A DNA stretch of 64,000 nt from assembly GCA_036733305.1 (NCBI GenBank), contig DAINAT010000005.1:1-64000 (forward strand), in the 5' to 3' direction. Position 1 is the first letter of the stretch; each line of letters opens with the position of its first letter. The notes beneath the pieces are model-generated. The model had not been told where the DNA came from. It worked only from the letters and a program-made list of their open reading frames with translations, and did no database searches. Below are positions 25,422-33,295 of this stretch, piece after piece. The translations under genes were made by a program, and so were the position numbers. The stretch is from UBA7672 sp036733305. Its GTDB lineage: Bacteria; Pseudomonadota; Alphaproteobacteria; Caulobacterales; Hyphomonadaceae.

Positions 25422-27800
25422 ATGCCCTTCCCAGCCGTTCACCCCGCGCTCGATCGCGCCCTCGCCGCGCGTGGCTATGCCGAGCCAACCTCCGTCCAGC
25501 TCGCCGTTACCGAAGCTGATCGCGAAGCCGATCTGCTCGTTTCCGCCCAGACAGGCTCGGGCAAAACTGTCGCCTTCGGCCTCGCGCTCGCTCCCACACT
25601 GCTGGGCGAAGCCGAGCGCTTCGGCGCCCCCGGCCAGCAACCGCTTGCCCTGATCATCGCGCCGACCCGCGAACTCGCCATGCAGATCAGCCGCGAATTC
25701 GAATGGCTGTACGCCGACACCAACGCCCGTATCGTCCAGTGCGTCGGCGGCATGAGCGTGCGCGCCGAACAGCAACAGCTCTCGCGCGGCTGCCATATCG
25801 TCATCGGCACGCCGGGCCGCCTCTGCGATCACCTCACCAAAGGCTATCTCGATCTCTCGGGCCTGAAGGTCGCCGTGCTCGACGAAGCCGACGAGATGCT
25901 CGACCTCGGCTTCCGCGAAGAACTCGAACAGCTGCTCGACGCGACCAACGCCGAAACACGCCGCACGCTGCTGTTCTCGGCCACGATAGCGCGCGGCATC
26001 GCCATGCTGGCGAAGAACTATCAGCGCGACGCCGTCCGCATCGACACCACCAGCGCCACCGAACCGCACGGCGACATCGATTACCGCGCCATGCGCGTCT
26101 CGCCCGGCGACACCGAGCGCGCCGTCGTCAACGTGCTGCGTTACTTCGAAGCCGGGCGCGCGCTGGTCTTCTGCGCCACCCGCGAAAACGTCCGCCACCT
26201 GCATTCGGCCCTGCGCGAGCGCGGCTTCCATGCTGTCGGCCTGTCCGGCGAGATGGGCCAACGCGAGCGTAACGATGCGCTGCAAGCCCTGCGCGATGGC
26301 CACGCCAAAGTCTGCGTCGCCACCGACGTCGCCGCTCGCGGCCTCGACCTGCCGGACCTCGGCCTCGTCATCCACGCCGACCTGCCGACCAACAAGGCAA
26401 CCCTCCTCCACCGTTCGGGCCGCACCGGCCGCGCTGGCAAGAAGGGCACGTCGGTTCTGCTCGTCACGCACCTCAAGCGCCGCCGCACGGAACAAGTGCT
26501 CGCCTCCGCCAACATCGAAGCCACCTGGAGCGGCCCGCCGACCGCCGACGAGATCCGCGCGCAGGATCGCCAACGCCTGCTCCAGCACCCGGCTCTCAAC
26601 GTCACCGTCACGGACGACGACCAGGAACTGGCCACACAACTCGCCGCCAACCACGCGCCCGAGAAACTGGCTGCCGCCCTCATCGGCCTCCTGCGCAATG
26701 AGCTGCCCGATCCGGAGAACGTCTCGGACGATGGCCGTATGCGCAACGCGCAGAACTTCGAGAAACAGAACGGCGTCACGCCGCGCTCCTATGAGCCCAG
26801 CGAACGCCCGGCACCGCGCGGCCGCGCCGAACGTGGCTTCACCGCCTCTGAAGGCGATGGCGTATGGTTCCGCCTCAATGTCGGCCGTGAGCGCAATGCA
26901 GATCCGAAATGGATACTGCCGCTGATCTGCCGCGTCGGTCACATCACCAAGGCCGAGATCGGCCCGATCCGCATCTTCGGCAACGAGACCAAGTTCGAGA
27001 TCGTCGGTCACGCCGCTGAAGCCTTCGCCATCGCGGTGCAGGACACGCAGGACGACAAGATCCAGATCGAGCCCACCACCGCTCCGGGCCCGAATGACTC
27101 GACCCACCCGATGCGCGCCCGCCGCGACGGCGACGGCCCGCGTGCAGACCGTGCACCGCGCGAGAAGCGTGACTTCGGTGATCGTCCCCCGCGTCCCAAG
27201 CGCGAATACGGCGATCGTCCCGCCCGCAATTTCGAGGATCGTCCGCCCCGTGAGGATCGCGCACCGCGTGAAACCTTCAAGCGCTCTGGTCGCGATGAAG
27301 CGCGTGCCGCCCGTTACCAGCAACGCGACAACGAAAATGCGAAGCTTGCCGCCGATCCGGTCTACGCATCGCTTGCCCCGTCCGAGCCACCCAAGCCGAA
27401 AGGTCCGCCGCCGATCCACGAGAGCGGCCTCAACCGCAAGGCGCGTCGCGACGCCGCCCGTGCCGAAGGCAAGATCGCGCCCGTAATCCCCGAGCCCGCA
27501 CGTCCGGAACGCACTGAACGTCCCGAGCGCTCGGAACGCCCCAAACGCGTCTGGACGCCGGAAGGCAGCGAGCGCCCGGCGCGTAGCGATCGTTCGCAAC
27601 ACGCCGATGTTCGCCATGCCGAACGCCGTTCGCGCGACGAGCAGCGCCCTGAAGGCTTCAAACCGCGTGGCCCGAAAGGTCCGGGTGGCGCCAAGCCGTT
27701 CAAACCGCGTGGCGATCGTCCGTTTGGCAGCAAATCGTTCGGCGGAAAACCGGGCGGTAGCGGCAAGCCGTTCCGCGGCAAACCCGCCGGCAAACGCTAA
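25422..27800 (+). CDS. DEAD-box ATP-dependent RNA helicase with long basic C-terminal tail
   Basis: The 792-residue protein has all helicase motifs: Q motif (Gln26), AQTGSGKT (42-49), PTREL (81-85), DEAD (154-157), SAT (186-188), ARGLDLPDLG and HRSGRTGR (330-337). Residues about 485-555 form a DbpA/CsdA-type RNA-binding domain (VWFRLNVGR...DPKWILPLICR...GHITKAEIG). After about 575 the sequence becomes a low-complexity tail rich in Arg, Glu, Pro and Gly (repeated RPER/SERP and GDRP units) that probably binds RNA. It is likely a CsdA-like helicase in ribosome assembly or cold adaptation. A 257-base untranslated stretch precedes it. Confidence 0.92.
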   Translation: MPFPAVHPALDRALAARGYAEPTSVQLAVTEADREADLLVSAQTGSGKTVAFGLALAPTLLGEAERFGAPGQQPLALIIAPTRELAMQISREFEWLYADTNARIVQCVGGMSVRAEQQQLSRGCHIVIGTPGRLCDHLTKGYLDLSGLKVAVLDEADEMLDLGFREELEQLLDATNAETRRTLLFSATIARGIAMLAKNYQRDAVRIDTTSATEPHGDIDYRAMRVSPGDTERAVVNVLRYFEAGRALVFCATRENVRHLHSALRERGFHAVGLSGEMGQRERNDALQALRDGHAKVCVATDVAARGLDLPDLGLVIHADLPTNKATLLHRSGRTGRAGKKGTSVLLVTHLKRRRTEQVLASANIEATWSGPPTADEIRAQDRQRLLQHPALNVTVTDDDQELATQLAANHAPEKLAAALIGLLRNELPDPENVSDDGRMRNAQNFEKQNGVTPRSYEPSERPAPRGRAERGFTASEGDGVWFRLNVGRERNADPKWILPLICRVGHITKAEIGPIRIFGNETKFEIVGHAAEAFAIAVQDTQDDKIQIEPTTAPGPNDSTHPMRARRDGDGPRADRAPREKRDFGDRPPRPKREYGDRPARNFEDRPPREDRAPRETFKRSGRDEARAARYQQRDNENAKLAADPVYASLAPSEPPKPKGPPPIHESGLNRKARRDAARAEGKIAPVIPEPARPERTERPERSERPKRVWTPEGSERPARSDRSQHADVRHAERRSRDEQRPEGFKPRGPKGPGGAKPFKPRGDRPFGSKSFGGKPGGSGKPFRGKPAGKR

Positions 27801-28771
27801 CCGATAGCTGCGGCCGCGATCTCGAAGGAACGCAGGCGCTTGTGGTGATCCCAGATCGTGCCTGTGATCATCAGCTCATCTGCGCCTGTTTGTGCGATGA
27901 AGTCGGCAATGCCAGCCTTCACCTTCTCCGGTCCGCCGACAACCGAGCATGATAGCGCCTGCAAGATGCCGTGTTCGACCATCGGGTCGGGACGGAAATC
28001 CGGGTCTGGTCGCGGCATCTTGCCAGGACGTCCCATGCGCAGATTGGCGAACGCCTGCTGGATCGAGGTGAACTGCAGCTTGGCGTCTTCATCGGTCTCG
28101 GCGGCGACGACGTTGAGGCCAAGCATCACATACGGCTCCTGCAGCCGCGGCGAAGGCTTGAAGCGCTCGCGATAGATCTGGATGGCGCCCATCATGTCGC
28201 CGGGCGCGAAATGCGAGGCGAAGGCGTAAGGCAACCCAAGATGCGCGGCGAGCTGCGCGCCGAACAGGGACGAGCCAAGAATCCACATCTCGACTTCAGC
28301 GCCATTGCCCGGCGTCGCCATCACCGTCTGCCCCGGCACGGGCGGCTCAAACCAGCCCATCAGCTCGACCACGTCCTGCGGGAACGTATCAGCCCCGCCC
28401 ATATATCGGCGAAGCGCCCGCATGGTCGCCTGATCCGTACCCGGCGCACGCCCCAGCCCAAGATCAATCCGCCCCGGATGCAATTCTGCCAGCGTCCCGA
28501 ACGCCTCCGCCACCATCAGTGGCGCATGGTTCGGCAGCATGATCCCGCCTGCCCCCACCCGTATCTTGCTGGTGCCCGCCGCAACGTGTGCGATCATCAC
28601 CGCCGTCGCCGCGGAGGCGATGCCCACCATGTTGTGGTGTTCGGCCAGCCAGAACCTGTTGAAACCCAGCCTCTCCGCATGCCGGGCCAGATCGAGACTG
28701 TTGTGCAACGCCTCCCGCGTGGTCGAACCTTCAACAACGGGAGCCAGATCGAGAACGGAGAGCTTTGCCAT
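27797..28771 (-). CDS. LLM-class flavin-dependent oxidoreductase (luciferase-like)
   Basis: The 324-residue protein matches the bacterial luciferase-like monooxygenase fold of the YhbW type. It has FWLAEHHNMVGIASAATAVM (residues about 41-60), RVGAGGIMLPNHAPLMVAE (about 71-89), the LGLGRAPGTD loop, and a C-terminal VVGGPEKVKAGI near residue 280. Enzymes of this group use FMNH2 and oxygen or transfer hydride; the substrate is unknown. It is cytoplasmic. Its stop overlaps the stop of the convergent helicase gene by four bases. Confidence 0.88.
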   Translation of the reverse strand: MAKLSVLDLAPVVEGSTTREALHNSLDLARHAERLGFNRFWLAEHHNMVGIASAATAVMIAHVAAGTSKIRVGAGGIMLPNHAPLMVAEAFGTLAELHPGRIDLGLGRAPGTDQATMRALRRYMGGADTFPQDVVELMGWFEPPVPGQTVMATPGNGAEVEMWILGSSLFGAQLAAHLGLPYAFASHFAPGDMMGAIQIYRERFKPSPRLQEPYVMLGLNVVAAETDEDAKLQFTSIQQAFANLRMGRPGKMPRPDPDFRPDPMVEHGILQALSCSVVGGPEKVKAGIADFIAQTGADELMITGTIWDHHKRLRSFEIAAAAIG

Positions 28772-28819
28772 GGCGGAGATATAGGCGATGAGGAGCTATC
28801 CGCTAGGACGGCGAACTCA

Positions 28820-29605
28820 ATGACCTCTGCAGTTCCATTCAACCAGCCAAAAGGCCGCGAGGCCGCCGAAATCGCCCGCACCTTTTTTGGCGTGCAGCTG
28901 CATTACGCCGATGTGCTGGCCGCAAAGGCCGGCATTCCCCTCACCGAAGCGATCACCTTCCACACAAATTTCCACCGGCTATTTGCCTACGGCAACCTGT
29001 CCAAGATGCCGCCGGACCCGGAATTCACGGCGCTAATCGCCCGCATTGCCGCCGTCACAAATAAAGCCGCACGCCTGGATTCCCTCATCGACGCCTACGC
29101 CCTGCGTCCACCAGACCCATGGCCAACCGACCGCTATTCGTTCGGCGACCACTTCGCCCACGAGGCCCCCGACGCGACCGGCGCCGTCCGCATCCATTTC
29201 CGCAATCGCTTCAACGCCAATGCACTTGGCCCGCTGCACGCATCCAACCTGCCGCAGCGCCGCGCCGATCTCACCACAATGATCAGCCACATCGCCGCGC
29301 GCTGGCCCGAAACGACGGCGATCATCGGCGGCTCATGGCTCTACAATCTCGAAGCCTATCGTCGCCTCTTCCCCGCAGAGTTCGGCGCCTCGCGCACGCC
29401 CCTCACCGGCCCGCGCCCGACACACGGCCTCTCCACCTGGGGCCAGTTCCTCGATTATCGCGGCTGCGCGAAGCCAGACATCGTCGCGCGCTTCGAACAG
29501 ACGCTGGACGCGATCGATATCACGCAGCCATGGCTGTCCTTCCCCTACCAGGTGCTGTCCACGACGGCGCCGTTTACGGTCTTCCGCCGGGAGTACAGCA
29601 TCTAG
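28820..29605 (+). CDS. Hypothetical protein (261 aa)
   Basis: The ATG at 28820 starts a 261-residue soluble-looking protein. A much longer frame continues upstream but runs antisense to the oxidoreductase and is not real. Notable parts are HYADVLAAKAGIPLTEAI (about 28-45), FHTNFHRLFAYGNL (about 47-60), a basic HFRNRFNANALGPLH near residue 125, and GGSWLYNLEAYRRLFP near residue 170. No known catalytic motif, signal peptide or membrane span was recognised. It is divergent from the luciferase-like gene with a 48-base gap, suggesting a shared control region. Confidence 0.7.
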   Translation: MTSAVPFNQPKGREAAEIARTFFGVQLHYADVLAAKAGIPLTEAITFHTNFHRLFAYGNLSKMPPDPEFTALIARIAAVTNKAARLDSLIDAYALRPPDPWPTDRYSFGDHFAHEAPDATGAVRIHFRNRFNANALGPLHASNLPQRRADLTTMISHIAARWPETTAIIGGSWLYNLEAYRRLFPAEFGASRTPLTGPRPTHGLSTWGQFLDYRGCAKPDIVARFEQTLDAIDITQPWLSFPYQVLSTTAPFTVFRREYSI

Positions 29606-29727
29606 CCCATCAGCACGCCGGCAACCTGATCAACCAGAACAGCGATCAGACCGGACGACGATCCCTGTCCCGCAACCACGGCGACAAACGGCAGGGCGAA
29701 CGCTGCAAGCCCGATCAAGATGCGCAT
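29602..29727 (-). CDS. Small hydrophobic protein (41 aa), hypothetical
   Basis: On the minus strand a strong GGAGGG sits four bases before an ATG that opens a 41-codon frame ending in TAG. The peptide starts MRILIGLAAFALPFVAVVAG, a hydrophobic segment that could be a signal peptide or membrane anchor. It continues QGSSSGLIAVLVDQVAGVLMG. Its stop overlaps the stop of the convergent 261-residue gene by two bases. The ribosome binding site is better than that of many of its larger neighbours. Confidence 0.5.
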   Translation of the reverse strand: MRILIGLAAFALPFVAVVAGQGSSSGLIAVLVDQVAGVLMG

Positions 29728-29800
29728 TCATCCCTCCATACCGTCTACTGACAGCTAGAGGGCCCCAACCGCTCAAACGGATGCATGCGCCGAAAAGAAA

Positions 29801-30325
29801 TCAGCCGATGCGCTTCAGCCCTTTGGCATAGCGCTTCCAATTCTCGACATAATGGTGCGAGCCAAGCTGCATCCCGGCGATCTGCTCGGGGCTGAGCTCA
29901 CGCACCACCTTGCCCGGCGCGCCCATCACCATCGATCCATCGGGGATCACCTTCCCCTCCGTGATCAGCGACTTCGCGCCAATCAGGCAGTTCTTCCCGA
30001 TCTTCGCGCCATTCAGGATGATCGACCCAATGCCGATCAACGAACCATCGCCAATCTCGCAGCCGTGCAGCATCACAAGATGCCCGATGGTGACGTGCTT
30101 ACCGATGGTCAGCGGATAGCCAACATCCGTGTGCAGCACGGAGCCATCCTGAATGTTCGAGCCTTCGCCAATCGTGACAGGATCATTGTCGCCGCGCACG
30201 GTAGCGCCAAACCAGACGCTCGAGTCCTTGTGCATATGGACCCGGCCCAGCACGGTTGCGTTTTCCGCGACCCAGCTTTCCGCATGCATCTCCGGCTTCA
30301 CGCCATCGAGCTCAAAGACCGCCAT
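29801..30325 (-). CDS. Gamma-class carbonic anhydrase-like hexapeptide-repeat protein
   Basis: The 174-residue protein starts at an ATG with an AGGAGTG ribosome binding site. It is built of left-handed beta-helix hexapeptide repeats (VHMHKDSSVWFGATVRGDND, then IGEGSNIQDGSVLHTD). It carries the metal-binding histidine pattern H...HVTIGHLVMLHGC, near residues 65-92. This matches the YrdA/CaiE/gamma carbonic anhydrase group, which form trimers binding zinc or iron between subunits. Carbonic anhydrase activity is not certain. It is divergent from the EcfG-like site and small RNA. Confidence 0.88.
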   Translation of the reverse strand: MAVFELDGVKPEMHAESWVAENATVLGRVHMHKDSSVWFGATVRGDNDPVTIGEGSNIQDGSVLHTDVGYPLTIGKHVTIGHLVMLHGCEIGDGSLIGIGSIILNGAKIGKNCLIGAKSLITEGKVIPDGSMVMGAPGKVVRELSPEQIAGMQLGSHHYVENWKRYAKGLKRIG

Positions 30326-30400
30326 TGCATCACTCCTATGACAGTGTGCCTGCTTTTGAGTCACACCGTACGAAAATCGAGTCCCGCGCGCCAACTGCGA

Positions 30401-30425
30401 GGAACTGTACCTTTATAGTTCCGTT
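30401..30425 (+). promoter_or_regulatory. EcfG-type general-stress promoter (GGAAC-N16-CGTT)
   Basis: GGAAC at 30401-30405 is followed after exactly 16 bases by CGTT at 30422-30425. This is the consensus for the alphaproteobacterial general-stress ECF sigma factor (EcfG/SigT). Transcription would start near 30433, at the front of a structured non-coding stretch that ends in an intrinsic terminator. The match and its placement are seen directly; control by EcfG is inferred. Confidence 0.7.
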
Positions 30426-30432
30426 AAGCCGC

Positions 30433-30636
30433 GACTAGTCTACTCCTAGGGAAGCTGATTCGAGGGGCGGTTCGCCGCTGACTTCGAAAAACGGGGATAA
30501 GGGATTGAGCAGACCGCTAACGGTCACGCCATCCGGAATTGCCAGAGCCCGCCTGATGCGGCGGCCACCACCATCGTCTGCTTTCAAGTTCATCGTTTTC
30601 GCGCGCCGCGACCCTTCAAAGGTTCGCGGCGTTTTT
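30433..30636 (+). ncRNA. Candidate stress-induced small RNA (~200 nt)
   Basis: This non-coding stretch starts just after a perfect EcfG-type promoter and ends in a strong intrinsic terminator. It contains a hairpin TTCGA/TCGAA (30459-30463 with 30484-30488) enclosing a GCGG-TTCG-CCGC tetraloop stem (30467-30478). A GACCG-CTAA-CGGTC hairpin follows (30512-30525), then the terminator stem. Only a 30-codon frame without a ribosome binding site crosses it. The layout recalls stress-sigma-driven sRNAs such as Caulobacter GsrN, though no sequence match is claimed. It could instead be a leader of phoH, which starts 37 bases further on. Confidence 0.5.
30604..30636 (+). terminator. Intrinsic terminator of the candidate sRNA
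   Basis: CGCCGCGA (30604-30611) pairs with TCGCGGCG (30624-30631) over eight bases and is followed directly by TTTTT (30632-30636). It is the clearest Rho-independent terminator in this part of the window, and no coding gene ends upstream of it on this strand. Confidence 0.8.
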
Positions 30637-30673
30637 GTTCCTGCCTAACCGTCTTCAACCGAGGAGTTACTCC

Positions 30674-31510
30674 ATGGCAAAACGTTCCGCAGTCCGCCGC
30701 ATCCGCGCTGAATACGACGCGCGTGATGGCCGGAGCTCCGGCGGCGTTCATCTCAATGTCATAGAGGGAGGCTGGGACCCGGTATCAGATGACCAGAACT
30801 ACGTACCCAGAAAGAAGAAGCGGCCCGTCGCGAACGATCAGCACAATCAGCAGCAGCAACACCGTGAGCCGCCGCGTGAGCAGGCCTACGTAAAAAACAT
30901 TCAGCCGAAATCCGAAGGCCAGGCCCGGCTGATGGAAGCCATCGACACATCGAACCTCGTGCTGGCGCTCGGACCGGCCGGCACAGGCAAGACCTACATC
31001 GCCATCGCCAAGGCCGTCGACGCCCTGCGCGCCGGCAAGATCGGCCGCATCGTGCTATGCCGTCCCGCCGTTGATGCCGGTGAGAATATCGGCTTCCTGC
31101 CCGGCGACATGGAAGAGAAACTCGCGCCCTACCTGCGCCCGCTCTACGATGCGCTGCAGGATCGCATGTCGGCCAAGCAGGTGAAGGCAATGATCGCCGA
31201 AGGCCAGATCGAGATCGCCTCGGTCGGCTTCATGCGCGGCCGCACGCTCAACAACGCTTTCATCGTGGTCGATGAAGCGCAGAACTGCACCTATGTGCAG
31301 CTCAAAATGATCCTCACCCGCCTCGGCTGGAACTCAAAGATGATCGTCACGGGCGACCCGGCGCAGTCGGATCTCCTCCCGGAAATGTCGGGCCTCGCGC
31401 CCGTCGCCGACAAGATCGAGAGCATGAAGGGCGACATCGGCGTGGTTCGTCTGGCGCAGGGCGACGTGGTGCGCCACCCGCTGGTCGCGAAGATGCTCGA
31501 CGTACTCTGA
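30674..31510 (+). CDS. phoH: PhoH family ATPase
   Basis: The ATG has a GAGGAG ribosome binding site and yields 278 residues. A basic, glutamine-rich N-terminal extension (about 1-70) precedes a P-loop domain. The P-loop is ALGPAGTGKTYIA (about 97-109), Walker B is FIVVDEAQNC (about 195-204), and a motif TGDPAQSDLL (about 223-232) follows. This is the core of PhoH-like ATPases, often linked to RNA metabolism with YbeY or PIN domains, though neither is adjacent here. It is cytoplasmic. A terminator just upstream suggests it has its own promoter or lies behind an attenuated transcript. Confidence 0.88.
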   Translation: MAKRSAVRRIRAEYDARDGRSSGGVHLNVIEGGWDPVSDDQNYVPRKKKRPVANDQHNQQQQHREPPREQAYVKNIQPKSEGQARLMEAIDTSNLVLALGPAGTGKTYIAIAKAVDALRAGKIGRIVLCRPAVDAGENIGFLPGDMEEKLAPYLRPLYDALQDRMSAKQVKAMIAEGQIEIASVGFMRGRTLNNAFIVVDEAQNCTYVQLKMILTRLGWNSKMIVTGDPAQSDLLPEMSGLAPVADKIESMKGDIGVVRLAQGDVVRHPLVAKMLDVL

Positions 31511-31521
31511 ACTCCTGTCTC

Positions 31522-31548
31522 GCGCGGCCGGCTACCCGCTGGCCGCGC
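31522..31548 (+). terminator. GC hairpin after phoH
   Basis: GCGCGGCC (31522-31529) pairs perfectly with GGCCGCGC (31541-31548) 12 bases after the phoH stop. The T-tract that follows is weak (ATCACCTTTG), so it may be a partial terminator or a 3'-end stabiliser. Confidence 0.5.
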
Positions 31549-31578
31549 ATCACCTTTGCCGTTTGATCCGGGGGACTG

Positions 31579-31725
31579 ATGCAGCCACTGCACGACAAAA
31601 CGCTATCGCTGGCGCTGCACGAGCCCCTGCCCATGAATATCCGCATCCGGCTCGTGGCCGGGGCCAGCAGACTGGCCATCGCGACGATCGTGCGGCGCAA
31701 GGATGCAGCTCGCGCCCTCAACTGA
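31579..31725 (+). CDS. Small basic protein (48 aa), hypothetical
   Basis: A GGGGG ribosome binding site five bases before the ATG opens a 48-codon frame ending in TGA. The peptide starts MQPLHDKTLSLALHEP and ends in a basic helix RIRLVAGASRLAIATIVRRK. No family is recognised. It lies between phoH and the EcfG-type site of the next gene and is supported mainly by its ribosome binding site and isolated position. Confidence 0.4.
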   Translation: MQPLHDKTLSLALHEPLPMNIRIRLVAGASRLAIATIVRRKDAARALN

Positions 31726-31846
31726 AAGCGCAACAACACGTCGTGCCGAAACGGCGCAGGTGAGCCTTCCTCACGCGCGAAACACGCGTTTACCCAGCGT
31801 TTTCAACGTCTCGATTTTGTTCCACGCACAGCTGCAAGATAATATC

Positions 31847-31871
31847 GGAACCGCTCATCGGCCCCCTCGTT
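31847..31871 (+). promoter_or_regulatory. Second EcfG-type promoter (GGAAC-N16-CGTT)
   Basis: GGAAC (31847-31851) and CGTT (31868-31871) are separated by exactly 16 bases, as in the first site 1.4 kb upstream. The site is about 40 bases before the start of the glycine-zipper lipoprotein gene, giving a short leader. Two perfect matches this close in non-coding DNA are unlikely by chance. Stress-sigma control is inferred. Confidence 0.65.
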
Positions 31872-31912
31872 CTACCCCGGCAAACTCTGACCGGATGAAA
31901 ACGAGGCAGTCC

Positions 31913-32269
31913 ATGAATGCCCTGAAAGTCACCTTCTGCGCCGCCGTCTCGTCGCTCTCGCTCGCTGCGTGCTCGACGACCGACGGCTGGTCCCCTTCGC
32001 AACGTAACGCCGCGATCGGTGGCGCCGCAGGCGCGGCCATCGGTGCGGCAGTCGCCAAGGACGATCTCTCCGGCGCACTGATCGGTGGCGCTCTCGGCGC
32101 GGCAGTCGGCTACTATACGGGCTGTCAGGAAGAAGGCGGTTGCTTCGTCGGCGGCAAGCAAGTCGCCTCGCGCTCGGACATGGTCTACGACAACCAGGCC
32201 CGCCGCTATTACTACGTCGACCGCAACACGGGTCGCACATACTGGGAAAGCGGCGAATTCCGCGGCTAG
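31913..32269 (+). CDS. Glycine-zipper lipoprotein, probable general-stress gene
   Basis: The chosen ATG has GAGG seven bases upstream and gives 118 residues. The lipobox signal is SSLSLAAC with Cys20. The mature part carries a glycine zipper (AAIGGAAGAAIGAAVA then SGALIGGALGAAVG, about 33-66) that can pack helices in the membrane. A soluble tail with CQEEGGCF and a tyrosine-rich RRYYYVDRNTGRTYW follows. Such proteins are envelope stress lipoproteins in several alphaproteobacteria. It lies behind an EcfG-type promoter, fitting induction under stress. Confidence 0.8.
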   Translation: MNALKVTFCAAVSSLSLAACSTTDGWSPSQRNAAIGGAAGAAIGAAVAKDDLSGALIGGALGAAVGYYTGCQEEGGCFVGGKQVASRSDMVYDNQARRYYYVDRNTGRTYWESGEFRG

Positions 32270-32374
32270 CCATCAGCAAGGCACTGCTCCCTCAACGAGT
32301 GGCGCCTTTTCCTTTGCGGTTGAGCTTCTGCTCGATCCATCGCAGTCTCCGCCCGTCTAACGCCGGAGGGACTG

Positions 32375-33295
32375 ATGAAACTGATCGCAACCACGGGCGC
32401 TGCCCTGTTCGCGCTTGCGCTTGCCGCCTGCCAATCAGGTACGCAGCTCGCGATCCCCGCAGCCCCTCCGGGCAACACGCCTTCGCCTGCTGAAGTCATC
32501 GCCGCCTCGAAGCCGGAAGAATGGCGTGCGCTCGACCCCGAGAACACACTCTACATGGACTTCCCGAATGGCCGCGTCGTCATCGAACTCGCGCCGCAAT
32601 TCGCGCCTAACCACGTCGCCAATATCAAGGCGCTCTCGCGCGAAGGCTTCTTCGTCAACGGCGCCGTCACCCGCGTACAGGACAATTTCGTCACCCAGTG
32701 GGCCTCCGCGCAGGACCCCGAACGCAAACCGAAAGTCGGCGTCGAGAAGCTGCAAGCCGAATTCACCCTGCCCCGCAACGCGCCCGTACCCTTCGATGTG
32801 CTTCCCGACCCGGACACCTTCGCGCCTGAAGTCGGCTTCTCGAACGGCTTCTACGTCGCGCGCGACAAGGAACGCATGTGGCCCGCCCACTGCTACGGCA
32901 TGGTCGGCGCCGGTCGTGATGCAGACGAGAACTCGGGTGGCGGCACCGAACTCTACACCATCATCAGCCAGTCGCCCCGCGCACTCGACCGCCAGCTCTC
33001 CGTCGTCGGCAAGGTCGTGTGGGGCATGGAGATCATGTCCGCCTTCCCGCGTGGCACCGGCGATGTCGGCTTCTACAAGACGCCCGCCGAATACCACCGC
33101 TATGCCGACATGAAGATCGCTGCTGACCTGCCCGAATCCCAGCGCACCAATCTTGAAACGCTGCGTACGGACAGCGCCTCGTTCAACACGCTGGTCAATT
33201 CACGCCGCTGGCGGAAGGATGACTTCTACAAGCATCCCGTCGGACGCATCGGCCTGTGCAACGTCACCGTGCCGGTTCGCGAGGTGAAGAAGTAG
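32375..33295 (+). CDS. Cyclophilin-type peptidyl-prolyl isomerase lipoprotein
   Basis: The 306-residue precursor has a lipobox (LIATTGAALFALALAAC, Cys19). A cyclophilin-like domain starts near residue 55 with the family pattern YMDFPNGRVVIELAPQFAPN and NIKALSREGFFVNGAVTRVQ. The usual F-H-R triad is replaced in part (TRVQDNFVTQWA), so catalytic strength is uncertain. The C-terminal half has GGGTELYTIISQSPRALDRQ and VVGKVVWGMEIM, typical of the fold. It is likely an envelope-anchored foldase. Confidence 0.82.
   Translation: MKLIATTGAALFALALAACQSGTQLAIPAAPPGNTPSPAEVIAASKPEEWRALDPENTLYMDFPNGRVVIELAPQFAPNHVANIKALSREGFFVNGAVTRVQDNFVTQWASAQDPERKPKVGVEKLQAEFTLPRNAPVPFDVLPDPDTFAPEVGFSNGFYVARDKERMWPAHCYGMVGAGRDADENSGGGTELYTIISQSPRALDRQLSVVGKVVWGMEIMSAFPRGTGDVGFYKTPAEYHRYADMKIAADLPESQRTNLETLRTDSASFNTLVNSRRWRKDDFYKHPVGRIGLCNVTVPVREVKK

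Noticed and set aside
25419..27617. 732-residue open frame antisense to the DEAD-box helicase
   Set aside because: It mirrors the helicase codons almost end to end, has no ribosome binding site and no family resemblance. High GC with C/G third positions commonly creates such antisense frames.
27971..28819. N-terminal extension of the 261-residue protein to a 544-residue frame
   Set aside because: The extra part is antisense to the luciferase-like gene and shows only Arg/His-rich shadow sequence; the ATG at 28820 fits better.
30558..30650. 30-codon frame crossing the terminator before phoH
   Set aside because: No ribosome binding site, and coding would require reading through the terminator hairpin; the RNA explanation is simpler.
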